From Asterochloris sp. CNOR1 (taxonomy: Eukaryota; Chlorophyta; Trebouxiophyceae; Trebouxiales; Trebouxiaceae): DNA of 64,000 nt. Position 1 is the first letter of the stretch; the number at the start of each line of letters is the position of its first letter. The translations under genes and the position numbers were made by a program. Below are positions 31,801 through 50,235 of the stretch, piece after piece. Where the stretch lies: NCBI GenBank assembly GCA_963969365.1, contig OZ017748.1:4275001-4339000 (forward strand), given 5' to 3'. Under the pieces are notes generated by a model. It ran no database searches, was not told where the DNA came from, and saw only the letters and a program-made list of their open reading frames with translations.

Positions 31801-34522
31801 TCATGCCACTCCCAGCTCAGCCTCCTCTGCTTGGAGAAAGATGCTGGGGTTCCCCTTGCCCATCCTGATGAGCTTGGGTTCAGAGCCTGTCATGTCTATG
31901 ACAGTGGACCCCTCCACCACCTGCAAGCAACGGCACAACATGTGGGTCAATGCTGCCATTGTGCAAGCAGCAACGTGCACAGCCAATCGCGTTGGGCCCT
32001 TGCTGGGGAAAAGCCTGGGGTAAGGCTGGTTGCCTGCAGTAGGAGGGTGTGCAACACAGTGCCTCACCCTTTGGCCGATGTCCACTATGAAGTCCAGGCC
32101 GCGGCCAGCATACTGGTCCATCAGAACAGCAGCCTCAGGAATCTCCATCATCTGAGTCTGCTCCACGTGAACACTGGAGCAGAGCATGGGGCGCTCCAGC
32201 TGGCTCAAGATGGTCTGCAGGTGGCACCCAGATGCAGAGTCAAGTGCAAAGCTGCAGCTTGCTGAGGATTGCACCTGCCTTGAGTGGGGGCAGGCCTCAG
32301 TGACCCATGACGCAAACCCATTTGCTTCAGGCCATGCAGTCCCGGCTGGCAGCTAACTCCCCCTCTGGGCAGTGATGCCGTGCGTACCAGAAACTGGCAG
32401 GGTTTCCTGCTGACGCAGCGCACTGACACCTCCAGATGAAGCACTTGAGCTTGGGGCCGGACAGAAAATGCCGGGTGAGTTTTCATTTAGGATGAGAGAG
32501 CCAGAAGCTGAACATGCCTGTCTGCTAGCAAGCCTGAGCAGCAGAGCGCATAGCCAGGCCGCAGCAAGACAAAGGTTCAACGTCAGGCTCCCTCAGGTCA
32601 AGCCTCTCTCATTCCAAAGTCAATGTTGCACTGCGCGTTCAATGCAACACAGGCCACACAGACTGGCAGGGCGCTAGACCGGCAGCGCACGAGCAGCAAA
32701 AGCTGCTACCACAGCCACCACATGCGCCGCCAGCGGCAAAGCCACCGGTCAGGGTCACAGCCGGCCACCAGCAGTGAGGGCACTGCTGCAGCCATCGCTT
32801 GCGCTGCCTGCTGCAGGGCCACCATTGATGCGCTGGCAGGCCACCACCAACGAGGTGTCACCTGGCAGATGATGTCGTCTGGCATGCGGACACCCACGCT
32901 CTTGCGCTGACGGGACTTGCCCGCCTCCCAGTCAGTCACCTGCTTGGGCAGGGCCTTGCTGGCGTGCAGTATGAAGGTGTACTGCAGCAGCAGGGCAGGA
33001 GCCTTACAAGGGGTTCTTGCCGGAGGGAGCCCTGGGGTGGAGGCTGAAAGTCAGCCGCAGCAGCAGGGCAGGGGGTTGTTGAAACAGGGTCTTGCTGAGG
33101 GACCTGTTCAAGACATGACCAGCGCACAAGCAGGGTGCCACAGGCCAGCAGGGCTTGAAGGGGCCACCATCCCCACATGCACATGCAGTAGAGCCACAGG
33201 CCACACAGCAGCAAGTCTCTGGTGAACACTGATCATGGGGGCATCAAGCCTGGCGAGGCCTGCAGGCCCCTGGAGGGCGCCATTGGCGGCAATCCCGGAG
33301 GTTTCCCTGTCACAGGGGCTGCCCCTCAGGTAGCACAGCCAGGCTGCTACAGGATGGGCTGCGTGGTCACTGGTGAGCACTTCCTGGACAGCCAGCTGGA
33401 GGTGGATGCGGTATTCACCTCAAGCCCAGACAGCCAGCGGGCATGCAGCGGCTGCGATCGTTGCTGGGAAGCCCCTGCTGGGTCCAGACAGCCAGCGGGC
33501 ATGCAGCAGCTGCAATCGCTGCTGGGAAGCCCCCGCGGGGGGCCGTGGGCAGTGAAGCAGAGAGCAGGGGGACTCACTGGGCCCGGGAGGACCTGCCTGG
33601 CCAGTTTGAAGGTCGCCGTGCGCCCTATCTGGCTGACAGGGAACCCTAGTGTGTAGGTGCCGATGTCCGTCAGGCTGCGACACAGGATGCTGAGCTGCTT
33701 GCTGGGGCTCATCTGCTTGATGTCGTAGATCTTCTGGACAGCGGCCTTGGCCTCAAGGTCGCACACCAGAGCAGGGTACGTGTCTGTGGGGAGGATGCCC
33801 ACCTACGCAGCAGACCAAGCATAGTGGCAGGCTGCACTCGTTGGGCTCCGGCCTTCCATGCAGCATTACTCAGTCAGCTGCAGAGACTGATGGTTTCTGG
33901 CATGGCCTGTGCAGTTGAGTTCAAGATGTAAATAGACTGGCCAGCATCAGTAGACCTGCCACCATCAGCAGATGGGCGTGTCCAGGGGGGCTTAGGCTCA
34001 CCACAGGGCTTCAGCTGTGCCTCATGCATCTTGGCATGCCAGCAAGCACAGTCTGGAAGTGCGAGCTGTGCTCGCTCATGCCCCGCCATGGCAAAGTACC
34101 CCAGCAGCAAAGCCTGTGCCTGTTGCCTATTGTGCAGACAGCAAGGAGTTGCTGAAGAGCTTCGCTTCGCTCACTCCGCCATTCCGGATGATGTCTGCCA
34201 CAGCATCTAGCCTCCAGGTGTCGCTTCCATCGGGCTCCACCTCCACAAACAGAGGCGTCCCTCGCCTGGTGTCGCCCTGCTGCGCATACTTCAACCTCTT
34301 GGCGTTGCGCGCTGCTGCTCTGCAGTCCCGCTTACGTTTGCCCGGCCATTCTGGGGATTGGTGCAGCCAGAGAGGGGCTGGCTGACCGCTTTGCGCATGA
34401 TGAACATTTGTGTGCCAAGTATGCTGGCGTTGCTGCAGCAGGTCTGCAGTCTGCAAGGAACGGCATCTGCATTCAGAAGGGCAGTAGTCTGAGCGTCTGA
34501 GCACTTGTTGCTCCACAATCAT
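31801..34522 (-). CDS. YrdC/YciO domain protein (Sua5-like)
   Basis: YrdC-fold proteins bind RNA/ATP; YrdC/Sua5 makes threonylcarbamoyl-AMP for tRNA t6A, while the role of the YciO branch is less settled. Exons (minus): first exon ending 34175, then 33802-33578, 32981-32862, 32214-32068, 31920-31801; all internal introns are phase 0. The protein reads RLKYAQQGDTRRGTPLFVEV then PDGSDTWRLDAVADIIRNGG, VGILPTDTYPALVCDL, IYDIKQMSPSKQLSILCRSL, YTFILHASKALPKQ, VGVRMPDDIICQ, ERPMLCSSV and GSTVIDMTGSEPKLIRMGKG. It matches plant YrdC-domain proteins closely from RLKY onward and fits YciO better than Sua5 (no C-terminal Sua5 domain). The start is uncertain: ATG 34522 keeps the frame open and would give a Gln/Arg/Cys-rich leader that could be an organelle transit peptide, but an intron inside the leader is possible. 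Confidence 0.85.
33426..33541 (-). repeat. 58-bp tandem duplication in the YrdC-family gene intron
   Basis: Two head-to-tail copies, starting CCAGACAGCCAGCGGGCATG at 33426 and 33484, with a handful of differences. It lies in the second intron, about 40 bp on the intron side of the exon 2 donor. It does not clearly copy the exon edge. Confidence 0.8.
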
Positions 34523-34743
34523 CAGCTAAAGTGACAACCAGCTCACCCCTGAGACAAGTGCATGCCTTTTTTTGACTTTTCAACTCAAGAAGCCAGGCAG
34601 CACCAGTTTTGTGTAACAAGATTCACAAATCCTTTGTTTTCACTTGCATCCCTTTGTTTCTTTCTTTCTGAATAACAACATCACAGTGCCTAACGGCACC
34701 CTCATCAGCTCGGCAACGCAGCTGATCTGACCGGCGACTAGAC
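34523..34743. promoter_or_regulatory. Shared divergent promoter region (YrdC-family / MYST)
   Basis: The two start codons face away from each other with only about 220 bp between them (given ATG 34522), so the promoters must overlap. The stretch 34620-34680 is T-rich (CTTTGTTT, TTTCTTTCTTTCTG). No clear TATA box is seen. Inferred from gene arrangement only. Confidence 0.4.
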
Positions 34744-41767
<7,024 letters not shown>

Positions 41768-41898
41768 CACAGTGTATGTAAATGAAAATATTTTGTCAAA
41801 TAAAGGGCTATGCATGGCCAGGCCCTCGCTTTATTGCTATGAATTAAATACACTGCTTTTTGTGCAGCCTTTTTCCTGTCCTGTAACTGACTCCTCTG
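41768..41898. terminator. Overlapping convergent 3' ends (MYST / prefoldin 5)
   Basis: Only 131 bp separates the two stop codons. The plus strand has AAATAAAGGG at about 41798-41807 and the minus strand has AATAAAG (plus CTTTATT at 41829-41835). The two signals face each other across about 22 bp, forming a partial inverted repeat. Each may be the other gene's poly(A) boundary. Algal TGTAA also occurs at 41777, very close to the stop. Confidence 0.5.
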
Positions 41899-43830
41899 TT
41901 ATAAGGCTGCCGTCTGCGCTGCGTTCTGTGCTGCCATTTTGCTTTGCAACACCTGATTTACACGCATCATCACGCTCCGCCTCTCGTGCATGATCTGCAG
42001 CAGAGAGAGTTGGCTCAGCATTGGTGGAATGCTGGGCATGCAGCAAACTGCACGTTGTGATGGCAGATTGGGCTTCGCTGCTGATAACACTTCCAAGGAA
42101 CTGACAGGTGAACGTCTTAGAAGTGGCTGCTTACTTTGCCAATGGCCTCAATATTCTCCTTGAGGTTGTTGACCCTGCGCCTGCAGTAGTCCACGCCCTC
42201 GTCGGTCGCTTTCTGCATGTCAGGTGGCAAACTGGTTTCGTAGGCAGCCATGGACGTGCTGGTAAGGGCAGCGGCTGGTGCCATTGGTACGTTGCCATTC
42301 GCAATTCCCCGGCAGGGCCTGCAGCCTGCTGAGCCTTGTACCAAACCAAACAACACTGGCACTGAGTTGGTCTGCACACTGCTCAGCGCTGCAGATGATG
42401 CCAGCACGACCCCTAACCATCGGCCCCTCACCCTCATCTGCAAAGTCTTGAGAGTCTTGTCTGGTTGTTTCCTTGTGCACGACATGCCACTCACCTCTGA
42501 AAGTGGCCTGCTGCTATGAAAACACTGCCAGGGCATGCATCATAGGGACCAGAAGTGGGTGCGCCCCTCTGCACCAACTAGGAATTCCCACCCTTCCCCC
42601 CGGGTCAAAGTCCTGCTAAGCCCTCCCATAAACCATCCCCCTTTCCCCCCTCCTCCAGTTTCGAAGGTAGGCTAGAACCTGATGCTGCCTGGTGACAACA
42701 GGCCCACGCCTCCAGCAGATGTGGCAGCCAGGGAGCACAGCTGACCTCTGAGAAGTAGCCTGTGCCGATGTCCACCAGCACCTTGTCAGGGACAGCCAGC
42801 TCTGCCGCGACGTACAGCGCAGAAGCCAGGGGGATCATCATGGGCTGCCCTGCGGGCATGACGGTGAACCCTATCAGGGGAGCACGTTGTGGAACTGTAA
42901 ATCTACAGCAAAGCTAGGGGGATCATCATCTACAGCAGCAGCGAGGGGGATCATCATGGGCTGCCCGCAGGGCAGGGCAAGTAGTCTGTGCAGACAGCAA
43001 ACTGCAGCAGCGCCGCTGGCATCGACATGGGCTGCCGTGCAGGCACGGAGGGGAGCCCTTACAGTGGAGCACGCCGAGGAAAAGGCATCCAACAGCAGAG
43101 CCAAAGGAATCATCATGGGCTGCCCTGCAGCAAGGAGGGAGCACCTGGTGCAGGCAGCATCCTGTCAGGTGCCACAGAAGTCGTCATGGGTTGCCTGTAG
43201 GCAGGAGGGAGCACTCTGTACACTGGAACACACTGCAGCAGAGCCGGCGCGATGATTGTGGTCTGCCCTGTAGGCAGGTCAGCTCCTGATAAGCTGATTG
43301 CAGCAGAGCAGGAAGGACTATCATGGATTGCCCTGCAGGCGTGACGTGGGGCCCGTGAGACCAGTAGGCTGCAGCCAAGCCGGCAAGGATGGAGTCGCCG
43401 AGTTCAGCCTGACCCCAGAGGCCACTGGTGACCCTGATTGTATTTCAGCAGGCTAGATGCTGTGGGGCAGTGCTGCTGCCTCACTCCATGCTGAGCAGGA
43501 CTGACCACTTGACAGCAGCGATGACGCTGCCCAGCTCACAGCAGCAGTGCCTCCTGCAGGTGCGGCCTGAGATCTCACCCTCCTTCTGCTGTGCCAGGTG
43601 TTGAATGGCCTGCCCTGAATCGCCAAGCTCGCCAGCAGCTCCCTGCAGTGCCATGCTGCTCTGCGCCAGGCTTGAGATTTCTTGCTCTAGCTCGGCCTGC
43701 AGGCAGGGCGCATTTGCTGAGATGCTGTTGATTCGGAGACTGCTCATTGCCATGGGCAAACCAGACTTGCCTGCAGAGCCTGCAGCTGTGCAGGTTCCAG
43801 CTGCGAGATATCGATCTGCTTGGGGGCCAT
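41899..43830 (-). CDS. PFD5: Prefoldin subunit 5
   Basis: Alpha-type subunit of the hexameric prefoldin co-chaperone, which passes nascent actin and tubulin to the CCT chaperonin in the cytosol. Exons (minus): 43830-43771, 43696-43579, 42849-42746, 42212-42135, 41994-41899. They total 456 nt in frame, 151 aa, exactly the usual plant length. N-terminal coiled coil: IDISQLEPAQLQALQ then AELEQEISSLAQSSMALQ. Central hairpins: PMMIPLASALYVAAELAVPD, VLVDIGTGYFSE. C-terminal coiled coil: DYCRRRVNNLKENIEAIGK then MMRVNQVLQSKM. Intron 1 has a GC donor (CAG|GCAAGT) and the acceptor CTGCAG; no GT site gives the conserved join. The N-terminal ATG at 43830 matches the family. Confidence 0.95.
42900..43365 (-). 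repeat. Array of about six ghost copies of PFD5 exon 3 start
   Basis: On the plus strand the real junction is GGGATCATCATGGGCTGCCC TGCGGGCATG (exon from 42849). Copies recur near 42908, 42945, 43023, 43108, 43182, 43248 and 43315, for example GGGATCATCATGGGCTGCCC GCAGGGCAGG and GGAATCATCATGGGCTGCCC TGCAGCAAGG. The acceptor and first codons are the best-kept part; spacing varies from about 40 to 85 bp. Confidence 0.9.
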
Positions 43831-44360
43831 GAAATCTGTGGGGATCGTAAGTGCCTGTATTGGTCAGATCACTGTCCTAAGCAGCAGCTGTGGGCACAGC
43901 TGTGCAAAATCTGAGCTTATGCCGCTCTGCTTGACGTTGCATGCTGTCAGCTCATAGGCATCAAACCAGCTCATGGGCTGTCTTGCAGTCAGACAAGACA
44001 CCAGCACAATAGCCTGTACTGAGGACTGTGTGCACCAATCACCCTCAAAACCCAAATCCTAGGCAGTATTGTTTCCTCGCCCCCACACACGCCACCACAT
44101 TTTCAACACGAGATCCTGTGTGAGAAGCTTTAGAAAAAGGAGTTGCCTTCAAATGCACTGATGAATACTTCAGTAGTGTTAGATGTCAAGCTGTCACACT
44201 GCCCCAGCACACTCTGTATAACTTGCTGCAACACAAGTCAGCTGCAAAACCAGTTTTGCATTGCTGACATACCCAGCAAACTGGAACAACAACAAAGCAA
44301 GCAGGAGGCCGATCAATACCACAATACATGGTGCACTCTGACTGTGCATGCACTGGAAAA
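43831..44360. other. Intergenic region upstream of prefoldin 5
   Basis: About 0.5 kb between the PFD5 start and the tandem repeat that follows; presumably the PFD5 promoter. No gene or clear motif seen. Confidence 0.4.
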
Positions 44361-44495
44361 CCCAATGGGTGGAGGTTCACAAAGCCAAGGCTATACTTAG
44401 CAAGACCCAATGGGTGGAGGATCAAAAAGCCCAGGCTACGTACAGCTACTCCCAATGGGTGAAGGCTCACAAAGTCGCGGCTATGCACTGCCCAT
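44361..44495. repeat. 45-bp tandem repeat, three copies
   Basis: Three head-to-tail copies with an exact 45-bp period, starting at 44361, 44406 and 44451, each beginning CCCAATGGGTG(G/A)AGG and containing CACAAAG/CAAAAAG then GGCTA. The start is a short palindrome (CCCAATGGG). It lies downstream of the transporter stop and is not part of a gene I can read. Confidence 0.9.
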
Positions 44496-44657
44496 GTGCG
44501 TAAGAGGGCTCTACGACTGGACTCTACACTTTGATGTCGGCAGCGCTGCTGGCAGCACTCCTCGTTGAGGGGTTTGAAGACTCTCTGAGCAGTGCCAGCT
44601 TCTCAAAGGCACCACTGGCAGCTGAGGCCCCTGCACAGCAAGGCCAACTTCACATCA

Positions 44658-47600
44658 CTAAATAGTCTCAAGATAGAACTTGCAACACCGCTTGAAGAAG
44701 CACTGCCGAGACATGTTTGGCCCACCTGTGTACCAGTACCGCGCCCCAGCAAACCTGCCAGACTTGATGGGGAAGAACCACCATGCCAGTGAGCCAAACA
44801 GCACGATACCAACCGCCACACCAGAATAGTTGAGGGTTTCACTGGTCACAGGGTAGGCGGTGGGAAGGACAAAGACGGCCTGCAGGCAACAGAGTAGTTT
44901 AGAGTTCAATTGGTCACAAGGTAGGCAGTGGAAAGACCAAGATGGCCTGCAGGCACTGACACATTCAACAACCACCTGAACTGCAAAGGCCAACAGCTCA
45001 ACCCAGCCGGCAAAGTGCAAACCTTCAGCAACTTTGTTGTGGTTAAGCAGCTCTCTTGATGCAGCAGCTGTACATTGGCCAAGACATCTCCAGGCGCGTG
45101 AGAGCACGTCCTGCTCTTGCCCAGTCACAGTCAGGCAGTGAGTGACTCTCGCAAATGCTGCGTGACCTCACAATGCTGTTTGGCAGCACACCCATGACAT
45201 TGCAGCAACGTTGATGGTCATGCCACAGATGTGCAGCAGCCAGCATCGCTGTGCTGGATAGCCCCCACACCTCCAAGCATGCCCTGAACTTGCACAAACA
45301 ACTCATGGGTCCTGCCAGCGTCACTCTATCTCACCGTGATGAAGAGCACCCACAGCACTGCAGTGATGCCAACAGGGATACTGAAGATGCCAAGGGAGAA
45401 GGGGCCGGGCACGAAGTTCAGGCGGCAGATTGTCAGCCTCAGGAAGATGGGGATCATGTAGGAGATGTACAAGCCGATGGTAGAGATGGACACCACCTGC
45501 ATGCCAAATGAGGTCATAAAACATTACAGGTAGTCGAGGCTGCATCTGCCCAGCAATTGACCACACGGCAGGCTCACACACAGAGACTCTCCAGCAGTCC
45601 AAGCTGCACAGGGGCATAGGTCCAGGCACAGGGTCTCAGACAACGCTGGATGTTGCACAGGCGCAGAGGCTGAGGCATGGTAGCTTCCTGACACATACTG
45701 TGCGGACTGTCAGGCAAGCACATTGCCTGACCCGCAGATGTCCACTTTAGGGCGTGACAAGGCTTCATCTCTCTCAGCAGTGCGTGCCAGATGCGACGCA
45801 GAGGGTGCCTGAGCTCCCACCTGACACAATACTATATTGAACTGTATTGTTGTTTGATCGTAGCGCAGCACCCACCGCTGAGAAGGCGACGTAGGACTTC
45901 AGCATGGGCAGCCCCAGCAGGAAAGCAAAGGTCCCCATGAACCAGACCTGCAACAGGGTGTTGGCGCAGTGGTTGCGCATGCTTCCTGCCTGTGTGCCAA
46001 CCACATGAGCTCAGCTCTGTGCCTGCCTGCCAACCACTTGCGCACAGCATTGTGCGGCAGCACAAAACGCGGCTGCTTCTGCAGCTGTCGCAACAGATGC
46101 CAACCTGGCTGCTGGCAGCACTGTTTGCAACATTGCGGCTTCCCCCAAGACAAAGTCAGCACTATGGCAACTGCCTGCCGCGGCCACTGCAAAGGTACTG
46201 CTGAAGCTTGGCATCCCAGGTCTCACCGCGTTGACGGGGATTCCAAAGTAGCGGTTCACACGGGACCAGAGGAATGAAAATGGCATGCCATGGTCCCGGC
46301 TGAAAGACCACAGCATCCTGCAGGCAGGCTCTCAGTATGGTGGGTTGGCGCCACCCTGCTTAAGCATGCAGCAGCGCTTGCAGACAGGGTACAGGGTTGT
46401 GAAGGAGTGAAGTCGTGCTGTGCTGACAGGCAGATGTTGCCTGAAAGGTACTGTAAGACGAAACACATGTTCCTCAAATGTCAGTGACGAACAAGGCAAA
46501 CACTTGACAAGCTTCCTACAAAACCTGAGGTGCAACTATGCTTACATGTATCTGTATGGACATGCGCATACCTGCTGTTGCTGGTGAGTGAACTCATCCC
46601 GCAGCAGAACATGGCAATGGCTGGAATGCCCATCAACACGATGCCGCCTCCTCCGTGGCCAAAGCGGCCCTGCAGACAAATGCAAAGAGCTTCAGGGAGC
46701 CTCTGGCGGTTTGTTGCAGCAGCAATTGGAGCTTGCAGCAGTTGACTTGCAGACACAGAGACGCATGCGCAGCAAACAGGCTAGAAGCCATTGGGAGGTT
46801 CACAGTTGCAGCACTGATGCCGGGACACATGAAGAAACATTATATGTCAGGAGCTAATGGTGGGGGTCATGCTTTGCAAGGGATGCAGAGCATCGCATGG
46901 CCCATATGTGCTTCTTGCATGTACATCATCTGGCAACAAGTTAAGTAGGGTAGGAGATGACTGCAGGGGAGGCAGGCCCCTGACTGCAGACTCCAGCAGA
47001 TGGCAGGCCTGCATGCCTGCAGCCTACCTGGAAAGCATCAAAGAAGATCTGCCCCGTCAGGTAGCCATTAGCTGTTCCAGTTGTGAATGTAGATGCATCC
47101 TGCAAAATTTTCAAGGTGCAGGGTCAGCGTTCGGGAGGCGGCTGGGCGCAGTCCCAGCAGTGCACCATGCCGCTCCTGCTCATGGGCACTAGTCAAGGGC
47201 ATTGCTCAACAGCACAGCTGAAGGAGCTTTGCTGCTGCACCTGGATGCTGAAGGTGATGGCCAGCAGGTAGGCAAAGCCAAAGACTGCTGAAGCCCCCAC
47301 AGCCATAATGATGGCCACCGGGGCAGACCTGCAGCATAACGGCGTCAGAGGGCGTTCAAAGCAACGAATGCGCAGAGTGGTGAGGGTGTAGTTTCAGCCT
47401 GAAAGGCGTTTCAGGCTGTTAAGCTGTTAGCAAGTACCAGAGGCAATATGGCCTGGACTCTGTGCACACCTGTCAGCGCCTGCAGCAGACAAACAGGCAG
47501 CTAGGGTGAGACAGTGCCCAGGCTACATGGACACCACAGGGAGCACAGACAGTGATGTGATCTGCTGCCCGCACTTGCAGCAGGGCAGCAAATGATGCTA

Positions 47601-50235
47601 GGAGCGCGCCCACCTTTGGTCTCTTCACTCATGTGTGCGCACGCATCATATCCCGTGATCGTAAACTGGCTCATCAGCATGCCTATCAGGAAGATGTACC
47701 TACAGGCGCATGGCAGCCTTCAGCACACAGAAACCGCCACCTTCACTGCTCAACCAGCTTGGCTTTTCACAGTTGATAATCAAGCACACACAGGTCCAGC
47801 CCCCAGCCTGACTTAAAGCACCATGGACTATTGTCCAGACTCACTAGAGAGTAAGCAGCTCTCCAGCAAAGGCATGCGGTAGCACGCCCCAGCAGGGCAG
47901 GCATCTCAGCTGAGCTGAGCTGCAGCAGAGCCCCCAAAGCATGGCAGCACTCACCCGCTGTTGTCAATGGCGCCTGCGTTGTCGGCTGGCCCTTGGAAGT
48001 TTGAGAAGACAAAGCTGCCAGATTGGTGGGTGACAGCCACTGATGGCAGCACAATCACAATCACGATGACGCCCACCATGTGCCACACCGATGAGAAGGC
48101 ATTCAGCATGGCATTGATGGCAGTGCCAAAGGTGTTGAGCACGCCATGGCAGATGAGGATGGCTGCAGCAGAGAGCTGGACTTCAGCATGCAACATTGCC
48201 AGGACAATGTCAGAAGGCACACAGATGTGCCCGGGGGGAGTTGGCAGTCAGCACTGTGACAGTGGCAAGCTACAGATTACCCACACACTGAGGCCGACCA
48301 AGCCATGGCGCCCAGCATTGGCCTCCAGCAGCAAATGTGACACCCTCAACAGATTACTTTTAGCGAAACAGCTACAAGGGCTGTGGCACATGTCATAGCA
48401 GGCAAAGGGGCTCTTAAGTCGGCAGCCTGAGCTTGGGCAGCAAGCTGGGGCCTAGGAGCCAAAGCTTTGCAAAGAGCACGTGCACATTGTATGTTTGTTG
48501 CTGTATGATATGTAGCTGCAGGAGCAGCCTCTGGGGCGGCCAGGTTGCCAAAGCAGGTGCTGGCCTCCTTGCACACCTGCCAAGCGGCTCTGCCTGTATG
48601 AAGACTTGCACCCCAACTGGTCTTGGGCAGGGCACGCAATGTCTTTTGTCTAGCATGTGCAGGTGCCGGCCCACCTGCATACACCCCCAGCAGCTCGGCC
48701 TGGGTGAAGACTCGCGCGCCGTCCGTCCCCAGGAGAACCATTGCCGCGATGTGGTTGGCCAGCGTCTGCAGCAACAGGTATTGAGGTTTTGCTCCACCCA
48801 GCGGCGGGAGAAGGTGCTGCGATGGCTCTGCCAGCACAGCAAGGTGCTGAGAAGGTGCCGAAGTTGTGCAGGGGGTTGCTGCAGGGACAGGTGGTGCCAA
48901 GCTACAGCATGCTCTGGAGGGATGCTCTGGCGCTGGAGTGGTGCCAGAGTGTGCTGCTACTTGTGCGAGCTCTGATGCAGCAACGGCCGTGGATGACTGC
49001 GTGGTCATAGGATGGCAGCGCTGAGCTCTGCACAAGTGAGGCAGGGCACTCACAATGCATGAGCCAGGCCAAGGCTGCATGAGCTACAGGGAGGCTGCAC
49101 AGGCGGCAGGTTCATAGAGATAGGGAGCAGGCATGTCGGTCATAACACTACTCACATATTCAATGGCTGCTGTGACAGCAACCTGTCCCAACAGGTTGAA
49201 GAACCCAGTAACCCATGCAAAAAAGGGGCCCCATGTTGGGCCGCCAAGCACAGATGCCCAGAAGTATGGACCTGCAGAGAGCAACAGCAACCTCAGCCTA
49301 CAGCAGACTTCATCCGGGAGCTGGGTGTGACAGGCCCTTCAGATCGCTGAATGGGGCCATGCTCTCACCTCCTGAGCTGGGCAAGGCAGAAACAATTTCT
49401 GCCATTGATAGCGCCACAAACATGGTCATGAACACCACAGCGACCCAGCCCCAGACGACGCTGACAGGGCCTGCAAAGGAATGTCATGGGCTCTTCAGTA
49501 AAAAAGGTTGATACTGCTGATTCAGCAAACAGCTAGACCTTCGGTCTGCGTGAAGTTCAGCAGCGTCAGCTGAAGAAATCAGGGGCCCTACTATGTGCCA
49601 ACCCGGCCTTGTTGCCAACGCTTTTGGTAAGGCATCAGGTAAGGCATTTGCCAGGCAAGCACCAGCCTGCCTGTCGTTGCCAGGCCTGCAGCCTGGTTGA
49701 CGCACCTCCATTGTTGTAGGCAATGCCATAGCTGCCTGTGATGCCCGTCAGCACAGAGATGATGCTGCACGGCAGGCACGAGAGATTTGCGGCATGCAGC
49801 ACCAGGCTTGAGGCCATCTTGCATGCGGCAGATGCCACTTCAGGCAACCACAGGCAGGCACAGCCAATGTTCTACAGGCTAGCCTGTCCCAAATACAAGG
49901 ACTACTGGAAATTGTCAGTTCACTGACAACCACGATACACAGCACTGACAGGCGCTCACCTGAAGCTGATTGCACAGTTCGTCCAGAGTGAAAATCCTCT
50001 GCTCAGCTGCAGTGCATCATGTACACAATGTGAAAGACGGGCTTGCCAAGTATGCAGAGCATCATTCTGGTCATTTTCTGGCCGAGACTGTGAGTCCGTC
50101 TGTAAGGCATGGGCTGCATGTCACCTCCTGCTTGTATCCCAGAGCAGCCAGACGGGCCTCCCCGGAGTCTGTAGAAGTCTGACTGGGCTGTACCAGCTTG
50201 AAATCTAGCTCTGACGGCTCATAAGCTGCCGGCAT
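44658..50235 (-). CDS. BAT1-like amino acid / GABA permease (APC family)
   Basis: A 12-helix-type APC transporter related to plant BAT1/GABP and fungal GABA permeases, which move amino acids or GABA across the plasma, mitochondrial or Golgi membrane. Exons (minus): 50235-50125, 50006-49960, 49764-49706, 49470-49369, 49271-49156, 48765-48675, 48162-47955, 47699-47614, 47479-47470, 47328-47241, 47099-47028, 46669-46572, 46317-46227, 45947-45876, 45496-45335, 44879-44658. They total 1635 nt in frame, 544 aa. Hallmarks: ARLAALGYKQE, SVLTGITGSYGIAYNNGG, WGWVAVVFMTMFVALSMAEI then YFWASVLGGPTWGPFFAW, TITGYDACAHMSEETKGADR, SRDHGMPFS and FVPGPFSLG. Exon 9 is only 10 nt and supplies the conserved GAD. 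ATG 50235 is chosen because the conserved KQE motif follows; ATG 50292 is also in frame. Confidence 0.93.
44885..44960 (-). repeat. Ghost copy of transporter exon 16 acceptor edge
   Basis: Plus-strand GGTCACAAGGTAGGCAGTGG AAAGACCAAGATGGCCTGCAGG repeats the real GGTCACAGGGTAGGCGGTGG GAAGGACAAAGACGGCCTGCAGG (exon from 44879). One copy, about 62 bp away, upstream in gene direction. Confidence 0.85.
48545..48665 (-). repeat. Ghost copy of transporter exon 6 donor edge
   Basis: Plus-strand CGGCTCTGCCTGTATGAAGA CTTGCACCCC resembles the real CAGCTCGGCCTGGGTGAAGA CTCGCGCGCC of exon 6 (48765-48675), about 100 bp away on the intron side of its donor. Confidence 0.7.
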
